This document shows positions 8,004 through 15,990 of a DNA stretch of 64,000 bases, one piece after another. The stretch lies in assembly GCF_030817535.1 (NCBI RefSeq), contig NZ_JAUSZL010000002.1, positions 1,116,001 to 1,180,000 on the forward strand, in the 5' to 3' direction. Within the stretch, counting starts at the first letter, position 1. Each line of letters starts with the position of its first letter. Below the pieces are notes generated by a model. The model searched no databases. It was not told the origin of the DNA and saw nothing but the letters and a program-made list of their open reading frames with translations. The translations under genes were made by a program, and so were the position numbers. The DNA is from Streptomyces sp. V3I8 (GTDB lineage: Bacteria; Actinomycetota; Actinomycetes; Streptomycetales; Streptomycetaceae).

Positions 8004-8367
8004 GTGACGCCTCCTCCGTGCCGGTTCAGATGGGCATGAGAAAACAGACACTCAGCTGATACAGCGCACGGTGTGGAAATTCAGCGCGCGAAGGCATGAG
8101 CGTCGGATGCCATGTGCGTGATTCCTTGAAAAATGGACCAGAAAACCGGTCGGACCGCGGATTCGCATATGCGCTTGACGACAAATGCGGGCATGAATGT
8201 TGAGGGTGCAGACGGTGCGCAGTAACCTCTGTCCGAGATGCTCGAAGAGGTCTGCATTAGCACCCCATTAATACTACGTAGCTACCGCCACTCCGTCAAC
8301 CGGTGTGGTCTCCACGGGGCTTGACGCGCCTCCAGTTGTCACCCAGAAGCCAGAGGAGTGGGGATAA
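8004..8367. promoter_or_regulatory. Divergent promoter region
   Basis: This 364-base region lies between the double-LuxR gene and the HTH gene and must carry both promoters. It is locally AT-rich around 8255-8285 and contains the perfect palindrome CTACGTAG (8274-8281), a possible operator. I see no gene in it. Immediately before the HTH start is the GGAGTGGGGATAA box shared with the paralogous gene at 18852. Confidence 0.5.
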
Positions 8368-8370
8368 ATG
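8355..8370 (+). promoter_or_regulatory. Conserved translation-start box of the HTH paralogues (copy 1)
   Basis: GGAGTGGGGATAAATG covers the ribosome binding site and start codon. The same 16 bases precede the paralogue, read on the minus strand at 18865-18850. Read in the upstream frame, both end in the codons GAG TGG GGA TAA directly before ATG. Confidence 0.7.
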
Positions 8371-8862
8371 CCTACATATCGGTCCGAAATGTTACCTCAG
8401 CGACTGAACTGCCTGTTCGAGACCATGTATCCGCACGACCGCGGTCCATTCAGCAACGAGGAGGTGGCCCGCGCCATACGGGATCAGGGTGGCGACATCT
8501 CCAAGCAGTACATCGCATACCTCCGGAAGGGCGAGCGGGGTAATCCACGGATCCACCATCTCGATGCGCTCGCGAGATTTTTCGGGGTACCCGTCTCGTA
8601 CTTCTTCGACGAGGACCCCGCAGCTCTCACCGGACGGAGCCCGGACGCCTGGCACACCACGAGCCCGACCGGATCCGACCCGAAGTCGCCGGAACGGGCC
8701 GGCGTCACCGGCGTCGCCATGCGCGCGGTCGGACTGTCGCCGAAGGGGATGGAATTCGCCAAGACCCTTCTCGACCAGCTCCGCGCCATGGAGGGGCTCA
8801 GTCCGGGAACGGACATGGCCGCGGTGGCCCGCGAGCTTTCGGTCAACGAATCAGCAAGGTGA
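8368..8862 (+). CDS. EspR/XRE-like helix-turn-helix regulator (copy 1)
   Basis: A 164-residue cytoplasmic DNA-binding protein. Residues 10-75 form an extended XRE/EspR-type domain (GPFSNEEVARAI, DISKQYIAYLRKGERGNPR, FFGVPVSYFFDED). A C-terminal half with GVTGVAMRAVGLSPKGMEFA is shared with the protein encoded at 18361-18852, although the linker between has diverged. Leucine 9 is a TTA codon (8392-8394), so translation should need bldA tRNA. It is probably partnered with the ImmA/IrrE-like peptidase at 6898. It could control the neighbouring thioesterase and MaoC genes or the lipid block. Confidence 0.8.
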   Translation: MPTYRSEMLPQRLNCLFETMYPHDRGPFSNEEVARAIRDQGGDISKQYIAYLRKGERGNPRIHHLDALARFFGVPVSYFFDEDPAALTGRSPDAWHTTSPTGSDPKSPERAGVTGVAMRAVGLSPKGMEFAKTLLDQLRAMEGLSPGTDMAAVARELSVNESAR

Positions 8863-9064
8863 CAGAAGAGTTCCGGAACTGCCGGAGTCGGGCGCAGAAT
8901 TACGGCGGGGCAGACATCGCACGTCGACGAAATACGCCTGCCGGGACATCTACCCCATTGCGTGTCGATTCCCCAACCGGCATGCTCGGGGAAGTAGTTG
9001 CAGTGGGTCGGCAGTACTGCCACACTGACACTCTCATGTCCAGAGCTCGGCTGGAGGAGTGAAG

Positions 9065-9619
9065 TTGTCGGAGATCCATGACCCCAACAAGCACACTGCC
9101 ACGATCGAATGGCGGGACCAGGGGCCACTTTTCGCCACTCAGGCCGAGGCGACCGGCTTGTCCTATCTTCGCGGATTGATCTCCGGGGAAATCGTGTCAC
9201 CACCCGTCGCGCAGGCCCTCGACATCAGAGTCGTCAAAGCGGATCCCGGCGTGGTGCAGTTCACGATGCCGGTGAAAACTTATTTCACCAACCACCTCGG
9301 CTTCCTCGCCGGCGGTATCCTGTCGACGATCATCGACTCCGCTCTCGGATGCGCGATCCTCGCCCTGGTCCCCGGGGACAAGGACATCGTCACCCTCGAC
9401 CTCAACGTGGACTTCCTGCGTCCGATCCAGGAGGCCCCGGGCCTGATCACGGTCGACGCCGAGGTGGTCCATCTGGGACGCAGCCGGGGGCTGGCGACCT
9501 GCCGGGCGACCGGCCCGGACGGCAGGCTGCACGCCGTGGGCAAGAGCAGCTGCCTGATCCGCGACAAGGCCCCCGCTCGGCAGAACGGGTCGGCCGCCGG
9601 ACCCGAGGCACGACGATGA
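9065..9619 (+). CDS. PaaI-type hotdog acyl-thioesterase
   Basis: A protein of about 184 residues with a single hotdog domain. The helix segment GFLAGGILSTIIDSALG and the strand VTLDLNVDFLRPI correspond to the active-site helix and core strands of PaaI-like acyl-CoA or acyl-ACP thioesterases. The usual His of the HGG motif is replaced in this protein. A TTG at 9065 with GGAGG seven bases before it is the best start; a GTG at 9059 is nearly on top of that site. It is followed by, and overlaps, the MaoC-like gene, forming a two-gene rightward unit. Likely role: hydrolysis or editing of an acyl intermediate of the lipid pathway. Confidence 0.7.
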   Translation: MSEIHDPNKHTATIEWRDQGPLFATQAEATGLSYLRGLISGEIVSPPVAQALDIRVVKADPGVVQFTMPVKTYFTNHLGFLAGGILSTIIDSALGCAILALVPGDKDIVTLDLNVDFLRPIQEAPGLITVDAEVVHLGRSRGLATCRATGPDGRLHAVGKSSCLIRDKAPARQNGSAAGPEARR

Positions 9620-10029
9620 CCCCTACGCCTCCGTCCCCGGGCCGCCGCACCACGCCGCCCGCCCTCACCGTCGGCCAGGTCATGCGCGAGCAGCGCCTGA
9701 TCACCACCGCCGACATCACCGCCTTCGCCGACCTGGCGGAGGACCTCGGCCGGCACCACCTGCCCGACGAGGGCCGGGCGATGGCACACGGACTGCTCAC
9801 CGCCTCGCTCGCCACGAAGATCGGTGGCCAGCTCGACTTCATCGCCCGCCGGATGGTCTGGGAGTTCCTGCAGCCGGTCTGGGCGGGCGACACCATCACC
9901 GCCGAGGTGACCGTGAGCGCACTGGGCGAGGCCAGGTCGGGCACCCGGGTCGAGTTGGCCATCGAGATTCACAACCAGAACGGTGAGACGGTGCTGCGCG
10001 GCGAGTGCTCCGGCGTCATCCGCCACTGA
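9616..10029 (+). CDS. MaoC-like hotdog hydratase/dehydratase
   Basis: A 137-residue single-hotdog protein. It carries the hydratase-type pattern ITAFADLAEDLGRHHLPDE followed by AMAHGLLTASL, giving candidate Asp and His catalytic residues as in R-specific enoyl-CoA hydratases. ATG at 9616 overlaps the thioesterase stop as ATGA. It could hydrate or dehydrate an acyl-thioester made by the adjacent lipid operon. Its last 61 bases overlap the 3' end of the convergent PPTase gene. Confidence 0.65.
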   Translation: MTPTPPSPGRRTTPPALTVGQVMREQRLITTADITAFADLAEDLGRHHLPDEGRAMAHGLLTASLATKIGGQLDFIARRMVWEFLQPVWAGDTITAEVTVSALGEARSGTRVELAIEIHNQNGETVLRGECSGVIRH

Positions 10030-10802
10030 CCCGGCCCGCCGTTCCGGGGCCGGAACTCCCCGCCGGCCCCGGAACGCCGGGCGCCGGCGGCCCGGTCAGG
10101 ACCGCCACCGAACGCGGCGACGACACGGTCCGCCGAGACCACCTCATGCACAGGTGTGTGGTGACCCGCGGCGCACACGGCGGTCACCCGGCCTGCCTGA
10201 CAGCTCCACCGGACCCGCAACCCGCCGAGGGCGGAGCCGTCGGCCCGGACCCACAGGCCGCCGTCGGGGCCCCGGCCCAACCGGTAGTGGCGCAGCGCCG
10301 GCGAGGGCCGGCGGTACGCCTTGAGCGCGGCCTCCTTACAGGCCGCCAGGACCGTGGCGACGAAGCCGGGCGGCAGCGGGCGCGGCAGCCGCCCCGGTCC
10401 CGTCCAGAGCGGCTCCCCCGGACCGAGCAACCGCGGCAGCAGGACGTCGTTACGGGCGTCCACCGGCTCGACGTCCACCCCGAGCGCGGGCGCGGACCCG
10501 GCGCGGGTGACCGCGCAGACGGCGAGGTCACCCGAGTGGGAGAGGGAGACGGCGGTGCCGGAGGGGGCATCCACCACCTGGGGCGCGCCGTCGGAGCCGG
10601 GCAGGATCTGGGCGCCGCGGTCCCCGGTCGCCCAGCCCACCGCGGCCTTGGCGGTGAGCCGGGTGCGCACCCACTCGGCGCGCCGGGGCCCGGTCAGCCG
10701 CGCGGCGTGGGCGCGCTCCAGACCCCCGAGCAGTGTCTCGGGGGCCACCCGCCCGCTCCAGTCACAGGTGACGACCAGGATCCGGGCACCGCCGGAGGTC
10801 AC
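9969..10802 (-). CDS. Sfp-type 4'-phosphopantetheinyl transferase
   Basis: Transfers phosphopantetheine from CoA to the Ser of carrier proteins. Both family signatures are present: GVDVEPV (metal-binding Asp and Glu) and ACKEAALKAY (the KEAxxK motif). The conserved catalytic core ends near residue 230. The remaining 45 or so residues are low-complexity and run into the convergent MaoC gene, so they may be dispensable. GTG at 10802 overlaps the desaturase stop as GTGA. It probably primes the discrete ACP at 12575 and the PKS ACPs. Confidence 0.85.
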   Translation of the reverse strand: MTSGGARILVVTCDWSGRVAPETLLGGLERAHAARLTGPRRAEWVRTRLTAKAAVGWATGDRGAQILPGSDGAPQVVDAPSGTAVSLSHSGDLAVCAVTRAGSAPALGVDVEPVDARNDVLLPRLLGPGEPLWTGPGRLPRPLPPGFVATVLAACKEAALKAYRRPSPALRHYRLGRGPDGGLWVRADGSALGGLRVRWSCQAGRVTAVCAAGHHTPVHEVVSADRVVAAFGGGPDRAAGARRSGAGGEFRPRNGGPGQWRMTPEHSPRSTVSPFWL

Positions 10803-11650
10803 TTGACGCGCCGGATGTCCTGCACAAAGGCGCCGAGATCCGCGACACTCGGCTCACCCGGGGTGTCCACGAAGCCCCGTACCAGCCGGACCACCGCGTC
10901 GTACGCCTCGGTGTGGTCGTAGGCCTGGGCGTCCGCGACCTTGAGCGACCAGCGCCAGTAGCCCTTCATGGTGTCGGCGAGCGGCATCCGGAAGGTGGCG
11001 ATGACCTCCTTGAGACCGGGAACGGACGAGGCGCCGTCCCTGGTGACGTAGGCGCCCACCAGGTTGCTGTAGAAGGCGAAGTGCCGCGCCTCGTCGCGGG
11101 CGAGCCGACCGAGCAGGTCCTTCAGGAACGGCTCGCTGACCGTCTCGCGGAAGCGCTGGTAGAACAGCTGGGTCGCCTTCTCCTGGATCAGGGTGTAGGT
11201 GAAGGACTGCACCGGGTGCTCGTAGGGCAGCACGAACTTCTTGCGGCCCTCCTCGGCAAGGGTGGCGAGCAGCCCCTCCCGGGTCGCCATGCCGGTCTCG
11301 ACCTGATAGCGGGCGAGGGCCGAGGCGTGCCGTTCCTCGTCGCCCGCCCAGGCGACCAGGAACCGGAAGTACTCCCGGTTGAACCCGAAGCGCTCCAGCT
11401 CCTGTTCGGCCTCGGCCACCGGGAACGCTTCCAGGAAGTGCGACAGGTAGCCGGGAATGTGGTCCTCGACGAAGGTGATGAACTGCACGGCGGACCGGTC
11501 GACCTCGGTGAGCCGCTCCGGGCGCAGGGAGTCCCAGTCGAGTTCGGCGAGCGTCCAGGACCGTTCACCCGCGCGGGTCACCGCCTGGTCGACGAGCTGG
11601 TGCATCTCCAAGGCGGGCAGGAGGTCGTCCAGCACGGTCGTCCCGGTCAT
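10799..11650 (-). CDS. Ferritin-like di-iron acyl-ACP desaturase
   Basis: A 283-residue soluble di-iron enzyme predicted to introduce a double bond (or hydroxyl) into an ACP-bound acyl chain. All six iron ligands can be placed: Glu in FVEDHIPG, Glu and His in GDEERHASA, Glu in LIQEKATQL, Glu and His in RDEARHFAF. Start and stop are coupled to the CFA-like methyltransferase (ATGA) and the PPTase (GTGA). An alkene produced here would be the natural substrate of the adjacent cyclopropane-synthase-like enzyme. Confidence 0.8.
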   Translation of the reverse strand: MTGTTVLDDLLPALEMHQLVDQAVTRAGERSWTLAELDWDSLRPERLTEVDRSAVQFITFVEDHIPGYLSHFLEAFPVAEAEQELERFGFNREYFRFLVAWAGDEERHASALARYQVETGMATREGLLATLAEEGRKKFVLPYEHPVQSFTYTLIQEKATQLFYQRFRETVSEPFLKDLLGRLARDEARHFAFYSNLVGAYVTRDGASSVPGLKEVIATFRMPLADTMKGYWRWSLKVADAQAYDHTEAYDAVVRLVRGFVDTPGEPSVADLGAFVQDIRRVK

Positions 11651-12573
11651 ACCGCCGCCTTCGGGCCGAGCCGGGACTTGACGGCCGTCAGCGCGTAGTG
11701 CTTGGAGGTGTAGCCCCAGCCGGCGTTGGCGACGCTCAGATAGCGGACGAGGCGCTCCGCCATGCCGGGCGCCACGGCCTCGATCCGGTCATGGTTGGCC
11801 TCGGCCCGGCGCTGCCACTCCTCGATGGTGCGGTGGTAGTGCGCGGTGAGGTCGTCCAGCTGCTCCAGGCTGAAGCCGGCCGACTCCGCCGACTCGATGA
11901 GGTGGGAAAAGGGAACCATGTCGGCGAAGCCGAAGATCGTCTCGGTGACGTGCCGGGTGCCGGGCCGCAGCGCGAACTCCCGGTACGCCTCGGTGCTGCG
12001 GAAGCAGCTCTCGGAGAGGTAGAGCCGGCCCTGGCGGCGCAGCGAGTCGTACACCTTGCGCAGCACGGCCACCCGGTCGGGCATGTGGATGATCGAACCG
12101 AGCATCGTCGCCGCGTCGTAGCGTCCTTCGACGTCCAGGTCCGTGTAGGAGCCGACACGGATGTCGACCCTGGCGGCCACCTTCAGCCGGTCCGCCTGCT
12201 CCCGGATGTACTCGGCCTGCGGGCCGGAGGGAGTGACCCCGACGACGTCGCACTCGTACTCCTGGGCCATGAACAGGGTGAGGCTGCCCCAGCCGCAGCC
12301 GATGTCCAGCAGCCGCTCGCCGCCCTTGAGGCCGAGGCGCTCGGCGACGAAGTGGAGCTTGGCGGTCTGCGCCTCCTCCAGGGTGGCGCCCGGGGTGCGG
12401 TAGAGCGCCGAGCTGTATTTGACACGTTCGTCGAGGAACGCCCGGAACAGTTCCGTGGGCAGCTCGTAGTGCTCGTTGGTCGCCAGCTCCGCGTCCTTCG
12501 GCAGGAGCGAGAGATCGTCGTCCCGTCCCGCGTGGAGCACCGGGCAGACCTCCGTCTGCGCGTCGGTGGTCAT
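11647..12573 (-). CDS. Cyclopropane-fatty-acid-synthase-like SAM methyltransferase
   Basis: A 308-residue CFA/CmaA-type enzyme that adds a methylene or methyl group from SAM to an alkene of an acyl chain. Diagnostic elements are ERVKYSSALYRTPGATLEEAQ near residue 50, and the SAM site LLDIGCGWGSLTLF. ATG at 12573 has GGAGG six bases upstream. Coupling to a desaturase and a dedicated ACP suggests ACP-bound rather than phospholipid substrates. The product could be a cyclopropane or methyl-branched acyl chain. Simple C- or N-methylation of another substrate is the alternative. Confidence 0.8.
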   Translation of the reverse strand: MTTDAQTEVCPVLHAGRDDDLSLLPKDAELATNEHYELPTELFRAFLDERVKYSSALYRTPGATLEEAQTAKLHFVAERLGLKGGERLLDIGCGWGSLTLFMAQEYECDVVGVTPSGPQAEYIREQADRLKVAARVDIRVGSYTDLDVEGRYDAATMLGSIIHMPDRVAVLRKVYDSLRRQGRLYLSESCFRSTEAYREFALRPGTRHVTETIFGFADMVPFSHLIESAESAGFSLEQLDDLTAHYHRTIEEWQRRAEANHDRIEAVAPGMAERLVRYLSVANAGWGYTSKHYALTAVKSRLGPKAAV

Positions 12574-12574
12574 C

Positions 12575-12865
12575 TCAAGCCTCCGTGCGTGCCTGGGCGA
12601 GGACGAGGTCGGTGAGTTCGCGGGGGGTGCGCACGGCGAAGATGTCCTCGTCCTCGAACTCCACGTCGTAGACGCGCTCGATCTGCGCGACGACGCGCAG
12701 CAGGCGTACCGAGTCCGCGCCGGGCAGTTCCTTGAGGACGGTGGTCTCGGAGACCTCGGCGACGTCGACGCCGAGCTCCTTGGCGGCCTGGGCGCGGACC
12801 TCGTCGAGGACCGTGGCGTCCTGGAGAGAGACGGTCTGGGCGTGGTTCTGCTGCGGCATGGTCAT
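12575..12865 (-). CDS. Discrete acyl carrier protein
   Basis: A 96-residue carrier protein. The phosphopantetheine Ser is in LPGADSVRLL and the acidic recognition helix follows. Its N-terminal helix is typical of stand-alone ACPs paired with fatty-acyl-AMP ligases. ATG at 12865 overlaps the thioesterase stop (ATGA). It should receive the acyl chain from the FAAL at 14228 and present it to the two di-iron enzymes and the CFA-like methyltransferase. Confidence 0.85.
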   Translation of the reverse strand: MTMPQQNHAQTVSLQDATVLDEVRAQAAKELGVDVAEVSETTVLKELPGADSVRLLRVVAQIERVYDVEFEDEDIFAVRTPRELTDLVLAQARTEA

Positions 12866-13374
12866 CCAATCGCGTGATCGAAGTAGTGTGCGAGGCGTTC
12901 GCGGTCCGCGCCGACCAGCCCCATGTGGCCCTCGGCCTGTTCCGAACTGATGGGCTGGTAGGCCGAGTTCGCCATCACGTGCGGGGTGCCGTCGGTATCG
13001 AGGACATCGGCCTCCGCGTGCACCACGCCGCCGCTCTCCCGGACGATGCGGGCGACGGCCCGGTAGGGGGTACCGGTCCGCAGCGGTTGCAGGAACTTGG
13101 TGCGCAGGGTGACCGAGAAGGCCAGCAGACCGCGGTTGAGGGCGATCAGGTCACCCATCAGCTCGTCCACCAGGACGCTGACGATGCCGCCGTGGACGAC
13201 CCCGGGGTAGGAGGCGTACGCGTCGGAGAAGGTGATGTCGGTGCCGAGCCGGCCGTCGTCGAGGCGGTACATCTTCAGCGCCAGCCCGATCTTGTTACGG
13301 GGCGAGCAGCCGAAGCACTCGAACCGCGGCTCGTCGAGCCAGGGCAGCACGACGGGAGCGGTCTCCTCGTTCAT
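12862..13374 (-). CDS. PaaI-like hotdog thioesterase
   Basis: A 170-residue hotdog protein with FECFGCSPRNKIGL at the N-terminus and VVHGGIVSVLVDELMG. The latter is the canonical HGG...D active-site helix of PaaI and 4HBT thioesterases. It is coupled on both sides by ATGA overlaps to the di-iron protein and the ACP, so it probably acts on the ACP-bound chain. In isonitrile lipopeptide clusters a similar FAAL, ACP and hotdog set occurs, where the hotdog protein catalyses conjugate addition; a non-hydrolytic role is therefore possible. Confidence 0.75.
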   Translation of the reverse strand: MNEETAPVVLPWLDEPRFECFGCSPRNKIGLALKMYRLDDGRLGTDITFSDAYASYPGVVHGGIVSVLVDELMGDLIALNRGLLAFSVTLRTKFLQPLRTGTPYRAVARIVRESGGVVHAEADVLDTDGTPHVMANSAYQPISSEQAEGHMGLVGADRERLAHYFDHAIG

Positions 13375-14231
13375 CGGGCCCCGTCTCCGGCGGACGGCAG
13401 GTCGGCGAGGATGCGGCGGATGTCGCGGAGTTTCTCCACCGGCCGGCCGGTGAGTTCGGCGAGCGTGTCGAAGAGCTGCTTGTGGATCCGGGCCCATTCC
13501 GTGCCGTCGTCCACCTCGCCGAAGTAGCGGAAGACCTCGTCGATGGTGACGTGGCCGTCGAGTTCGGGGAGGTTGCCCTTGAACTTGCTGACCGGGTGGT
13601 TGTAGCGGCCCTCGGGGTCGGCCATGTAGACGTAGAAGGTCTCCAGGACCGAGGCCAGCTCCTGCGGGTGGGTGACCAGCCGGCGGGCGGTGTAGTGGAT
13701 GAACTCCCGCGCGTGGCGTGCCTCGTCGCCGCTCGCGCGCTTCATGATCTTGGCGATGACCGGCTCCTCCGCGACCCGGCTCACGCACTTGTACATGTGG
13801 TTGGTGGCGATCTCGGAGATTATGTTGGTGGCCAGGGTCGCCGACGGGGTGATGCCGGGCGGGTACGGCGCCCGCATCGCGTTGATCTGCTCGTAGGCGA
13901 CGTCGCTGCCGGCCAGCCGCAGCCACTTCTTGAACGCCAGGTGGTGCTGGAGCTCCTGGTATCCCCACAGGCACACGAAAGCCGAGAAGTCGTAGTCGTC
14001 GACGAACTCGTTGAAGAAGCCGTGCTGGGCGGCTATCGAGTTGGACTCGCCCATGACGGCGCCCATCGCGAAGGCGATGTACTCCGGCCGCACCAGGTCG
14101 GGGCGGAAGTCGTCCCACGGGATGTCGCTCATCTCCCACGAGGCGTTCTGGTACGCGGGGAAGACGTCGTAGCTGTGCAGCGGCTCCGCTTCCGGGTCCC
14201 GTGCGGTCTCGATCTTGAAAGGGGTGGTCAC
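13371..14231 (-). CDS. Second ferritin-like di-iron oxygenase/desaturase
   Basis: A 286-residue ferritin-like protein, distinct from the desaturase at 10799. Likely iron ligands are Glu in VMGESNSIA, Glu and His in YQELQHHLAF, Glu in IISEIATNH, and Glu and His in GDEARHAREF. The ligand pattern fits acyl-ACP desaturases and related oxygenases. Sequence differences around QELQHH suggest another position or chemistry (hydroxylation, a second unsaturation or N-oxygenation). GTG at 14231 has GGAGG seven bases upstream and overlaps the FAAL stop as GTGA. Confidence 0.7.
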   Translation of the reverse strand: MTTPFKIETARDPEAEPLHSYDVFPAYQNASWEMSDIPWDDFRPDLVRPEYIAFAMGAVMGESNSIAAQHGFFNEFVDDYDFSAFVCLWGYQELQHHLAFKKWLRLAGSDVAYEQINAMRAPYPPGITPSATLATNIISEIATNHMYKCVSRVAEEPVIAKIMKRASGDEARHAREFIHYTARRLVTHPQELASVLETFYVYMADPEGRYNHPVSKFKGNLPELDGHVTIDEVFRYFGEVDDGTEWARIHKQLFDTLAELTGRPVEKLRDIRRILADLPSAGDGAR

Positions 14232-15937
14232 GTGGTTTCCTCCGGTTCGGTTCGGCTGACGGGCCGGGTGCCGGCCGCCCCCGTGCCGGCCGACGCCGAC
14301 AGTTGTTCGCGGGTGCGGGTGCGCTGCCACTTGCCGCTGGTGGTGCGGGGAATCGAGCGTGGTTTGACCATGTGCACGAGGACGTCGGTGAAGTCCATCT
14401 CCTGGACGATCCGGGTGGCGATCTGCGTGTCCAGGTCGGCGGCGGCCTTCTTCGGGTCGGCCTCGACCACGACGCGGACCACTTCACGGCCGTCGTCGGT
14501 GACGTCGGAGAAGGCCACACAGCGCTTGCGGTAGACCCCCGGCACCTCCCGGGCCACGGCCTCGATGTCGTCGGGGTAGTAGTTCTGGCCGCGGACGATG
14601 ACCATGTCCTTGATGCGGCCGGTCACGAAGAGATCGCCGCTGTCCTGGAACCCGACGTCGCCGGTGCGGAACCAGCGTCCGTCGAAGGCGGCCGCGGTGG
14701 CCTCGGGCGCGTTGTAGTAGCCGGTCGTCACGGCCCGGCCGGCGATCTGCACCTCACCCGACTCACCGGGCGCGCACACCCGGCCGTCCTCCGCGACCAG
14801 ACGCATCTCGATGCCGTGCACGGGGCGGCCGACCGCCACCACGTCCTTGGCGCCCCGGTCGCCGCGGGCCACCGGGACCGCCCGGCCGGAGGCGGCCATC
14901 TCGGCCCGGTCGACGGAGAGGACGCGTACCGGGCTGCCGGGTTCGGGGAAGGTGATGCCCAAGGTGGCCTCGGCCATGCCGTACACCGGATACATGACGG
15001 TGTCCCGCAGTCCGGCGGGGGCCAGGTGGGCGCTGAAGCGTTCGACGGTCTCGGCGCTGACCGGCTCGGCACCGTTGAACGCCAGCCGCCAGGCGGAGAG
15101 GTCCAGCTCCTTGACGAACTCGAGGGGGGCGGCGGCCACGAACTGCTCGTAGGAGAAGTTGGGGCCGGTGATGACCGTGCCGTGGTGCTCGGCGAAGTAC
15201 TTGAGGATCTGCGCCGGGCGGCGCAGGAACGCGGTCGGGGTGAACACGTGCACGTCGGCACCGTTGAGCAGGTGCGAGAAGAGTCCGACCAGGCCCATGT
15301 CGTGGAAGGTGGGCACCCACTGCATGAAGACGTCGTCGGGGCTGAAGTGCCCGGAGACCACACAGGCCCGCAACCCGGCCGCCATGGCGCTCTGGGTGAG
15401 CTGCACGCCCTTGGGCGCGCTGGTGGAGCCGGAGGTGAACTGCACCACGGACAGGGCGTCCGGGTCGACGCCGGGCAGTTGGCGGGCGCCGCCGGGGGCG
15501 GACACGCCGGGGTCGATGAGGACGAGCCCGGGGATCTGTTCGGTGAGCAGGGCGCCCAGGTTCCCGAAGGAGGCGCCGAGGACCAGGTGGCGGATGCCGG
15601 CGACGCGCAGGATGCCGGCCAGCCGGCGGGCGATGCCCTGCTCGTCGCCGAAGCCGGCCGGCAGCGGCAGCACACTGCACGCGGCGCCGGTTCGCTGCAC
15701 CCCGAAGAACAGGCTGAGGAATCGTGCGTCGGTGGGAACGAGCAGGCCGACGACGGCTCCGGGGCCGACGCCGTGCTCTCGCAGGCCCAGAGCGCAGTGC
15801 AAGGAGGTCTCGGCGAGCTCGGCCGCGGTGATCCGCTCCTCGCTGCCGGGAAAGACGGCGGCGGCGTCGGGGGAGGTGCGGGTGTGCTGGAGGAAGGTCT
15901 CGGTGAGGGTGTCGCCGGACAGCAAGGAGCCGCGCAA
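14228..15937 (-). CDS. Fatty-acyl-AMP ligase (FAAL, FadD32-like)
   Basis: A 569-residue ANL-superfamily enzyme that adenylates a fatty acid with ATP and passes it to an ACP. The P-loop FTSGSTSAPKGV, the FAAL-type MQWVPTFHDMGL, NGAEPVSAETV, YGMAEATLGI, and the C-terminal GRIKDMVIVRGQNYYPDDIE and TSGKWQRT lysine loop are all present. The HDMGL segment and overall layout favour FAAL over acyl-CoA ligase. A TTG at 15937 with AAGGAA upstream is the apparent start. It heads the set that loads the discrete ACP. Confidence 0.85.
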   Translation of the reverse strand: MRGSLLSGDTLTETFLQHTRTSPDAAAVFPGSEERITAAELAETSLHCALGLREHGVGPGAVVGLLVPTDARFLSLFFGVQRTGAACSVLPLPAGFGDEQGIARRLAGILRVAGIRHLVLGASFGNLGALLTEQIPGLVLIDPGVSAPGGARQLPGVDPDALSVVQFTSGSTSAPKGVQLTQSAMAAGLRACVVSGHFSPDDVFMQWVPTFHDMGLVGLFSHLLNGADVHVFTPTAFLRRPAQILKYFAEHHGTVITGPNFSYEQFVAAAPLEFVKELDLSAWRLAFNGAEPVSAETVERFSAHLAPAGLRDTVMYPVYGMAEATLGITFPEPGSPVRVLSVDRAEMAASGRAVPVARGDRGAKDVVAVGRPVHGIEMRLVAEDGRVCAPGESGEVQIAGRAVTTGYYNAPEATAAAFDGRWFRTGDVGFQDSGDLFVTGRIKDMVIVRGQNYYPDDIEAVAREVPGVYRKRCVAFSDVTDDGREVVRVVVEADPKKAAADLDTQIATRIVQEMDFTDVLVHMVKPRSIPRTTSGKWQRTRTREQLSASAGTGAAGTRPVSRTEPEETT

Positions 15938-15990
15938 GGGGTGGGTTCCTTTCGTGGGGGGCCGTGTCCGTGGCCGGAGGGCAGGCCGGG

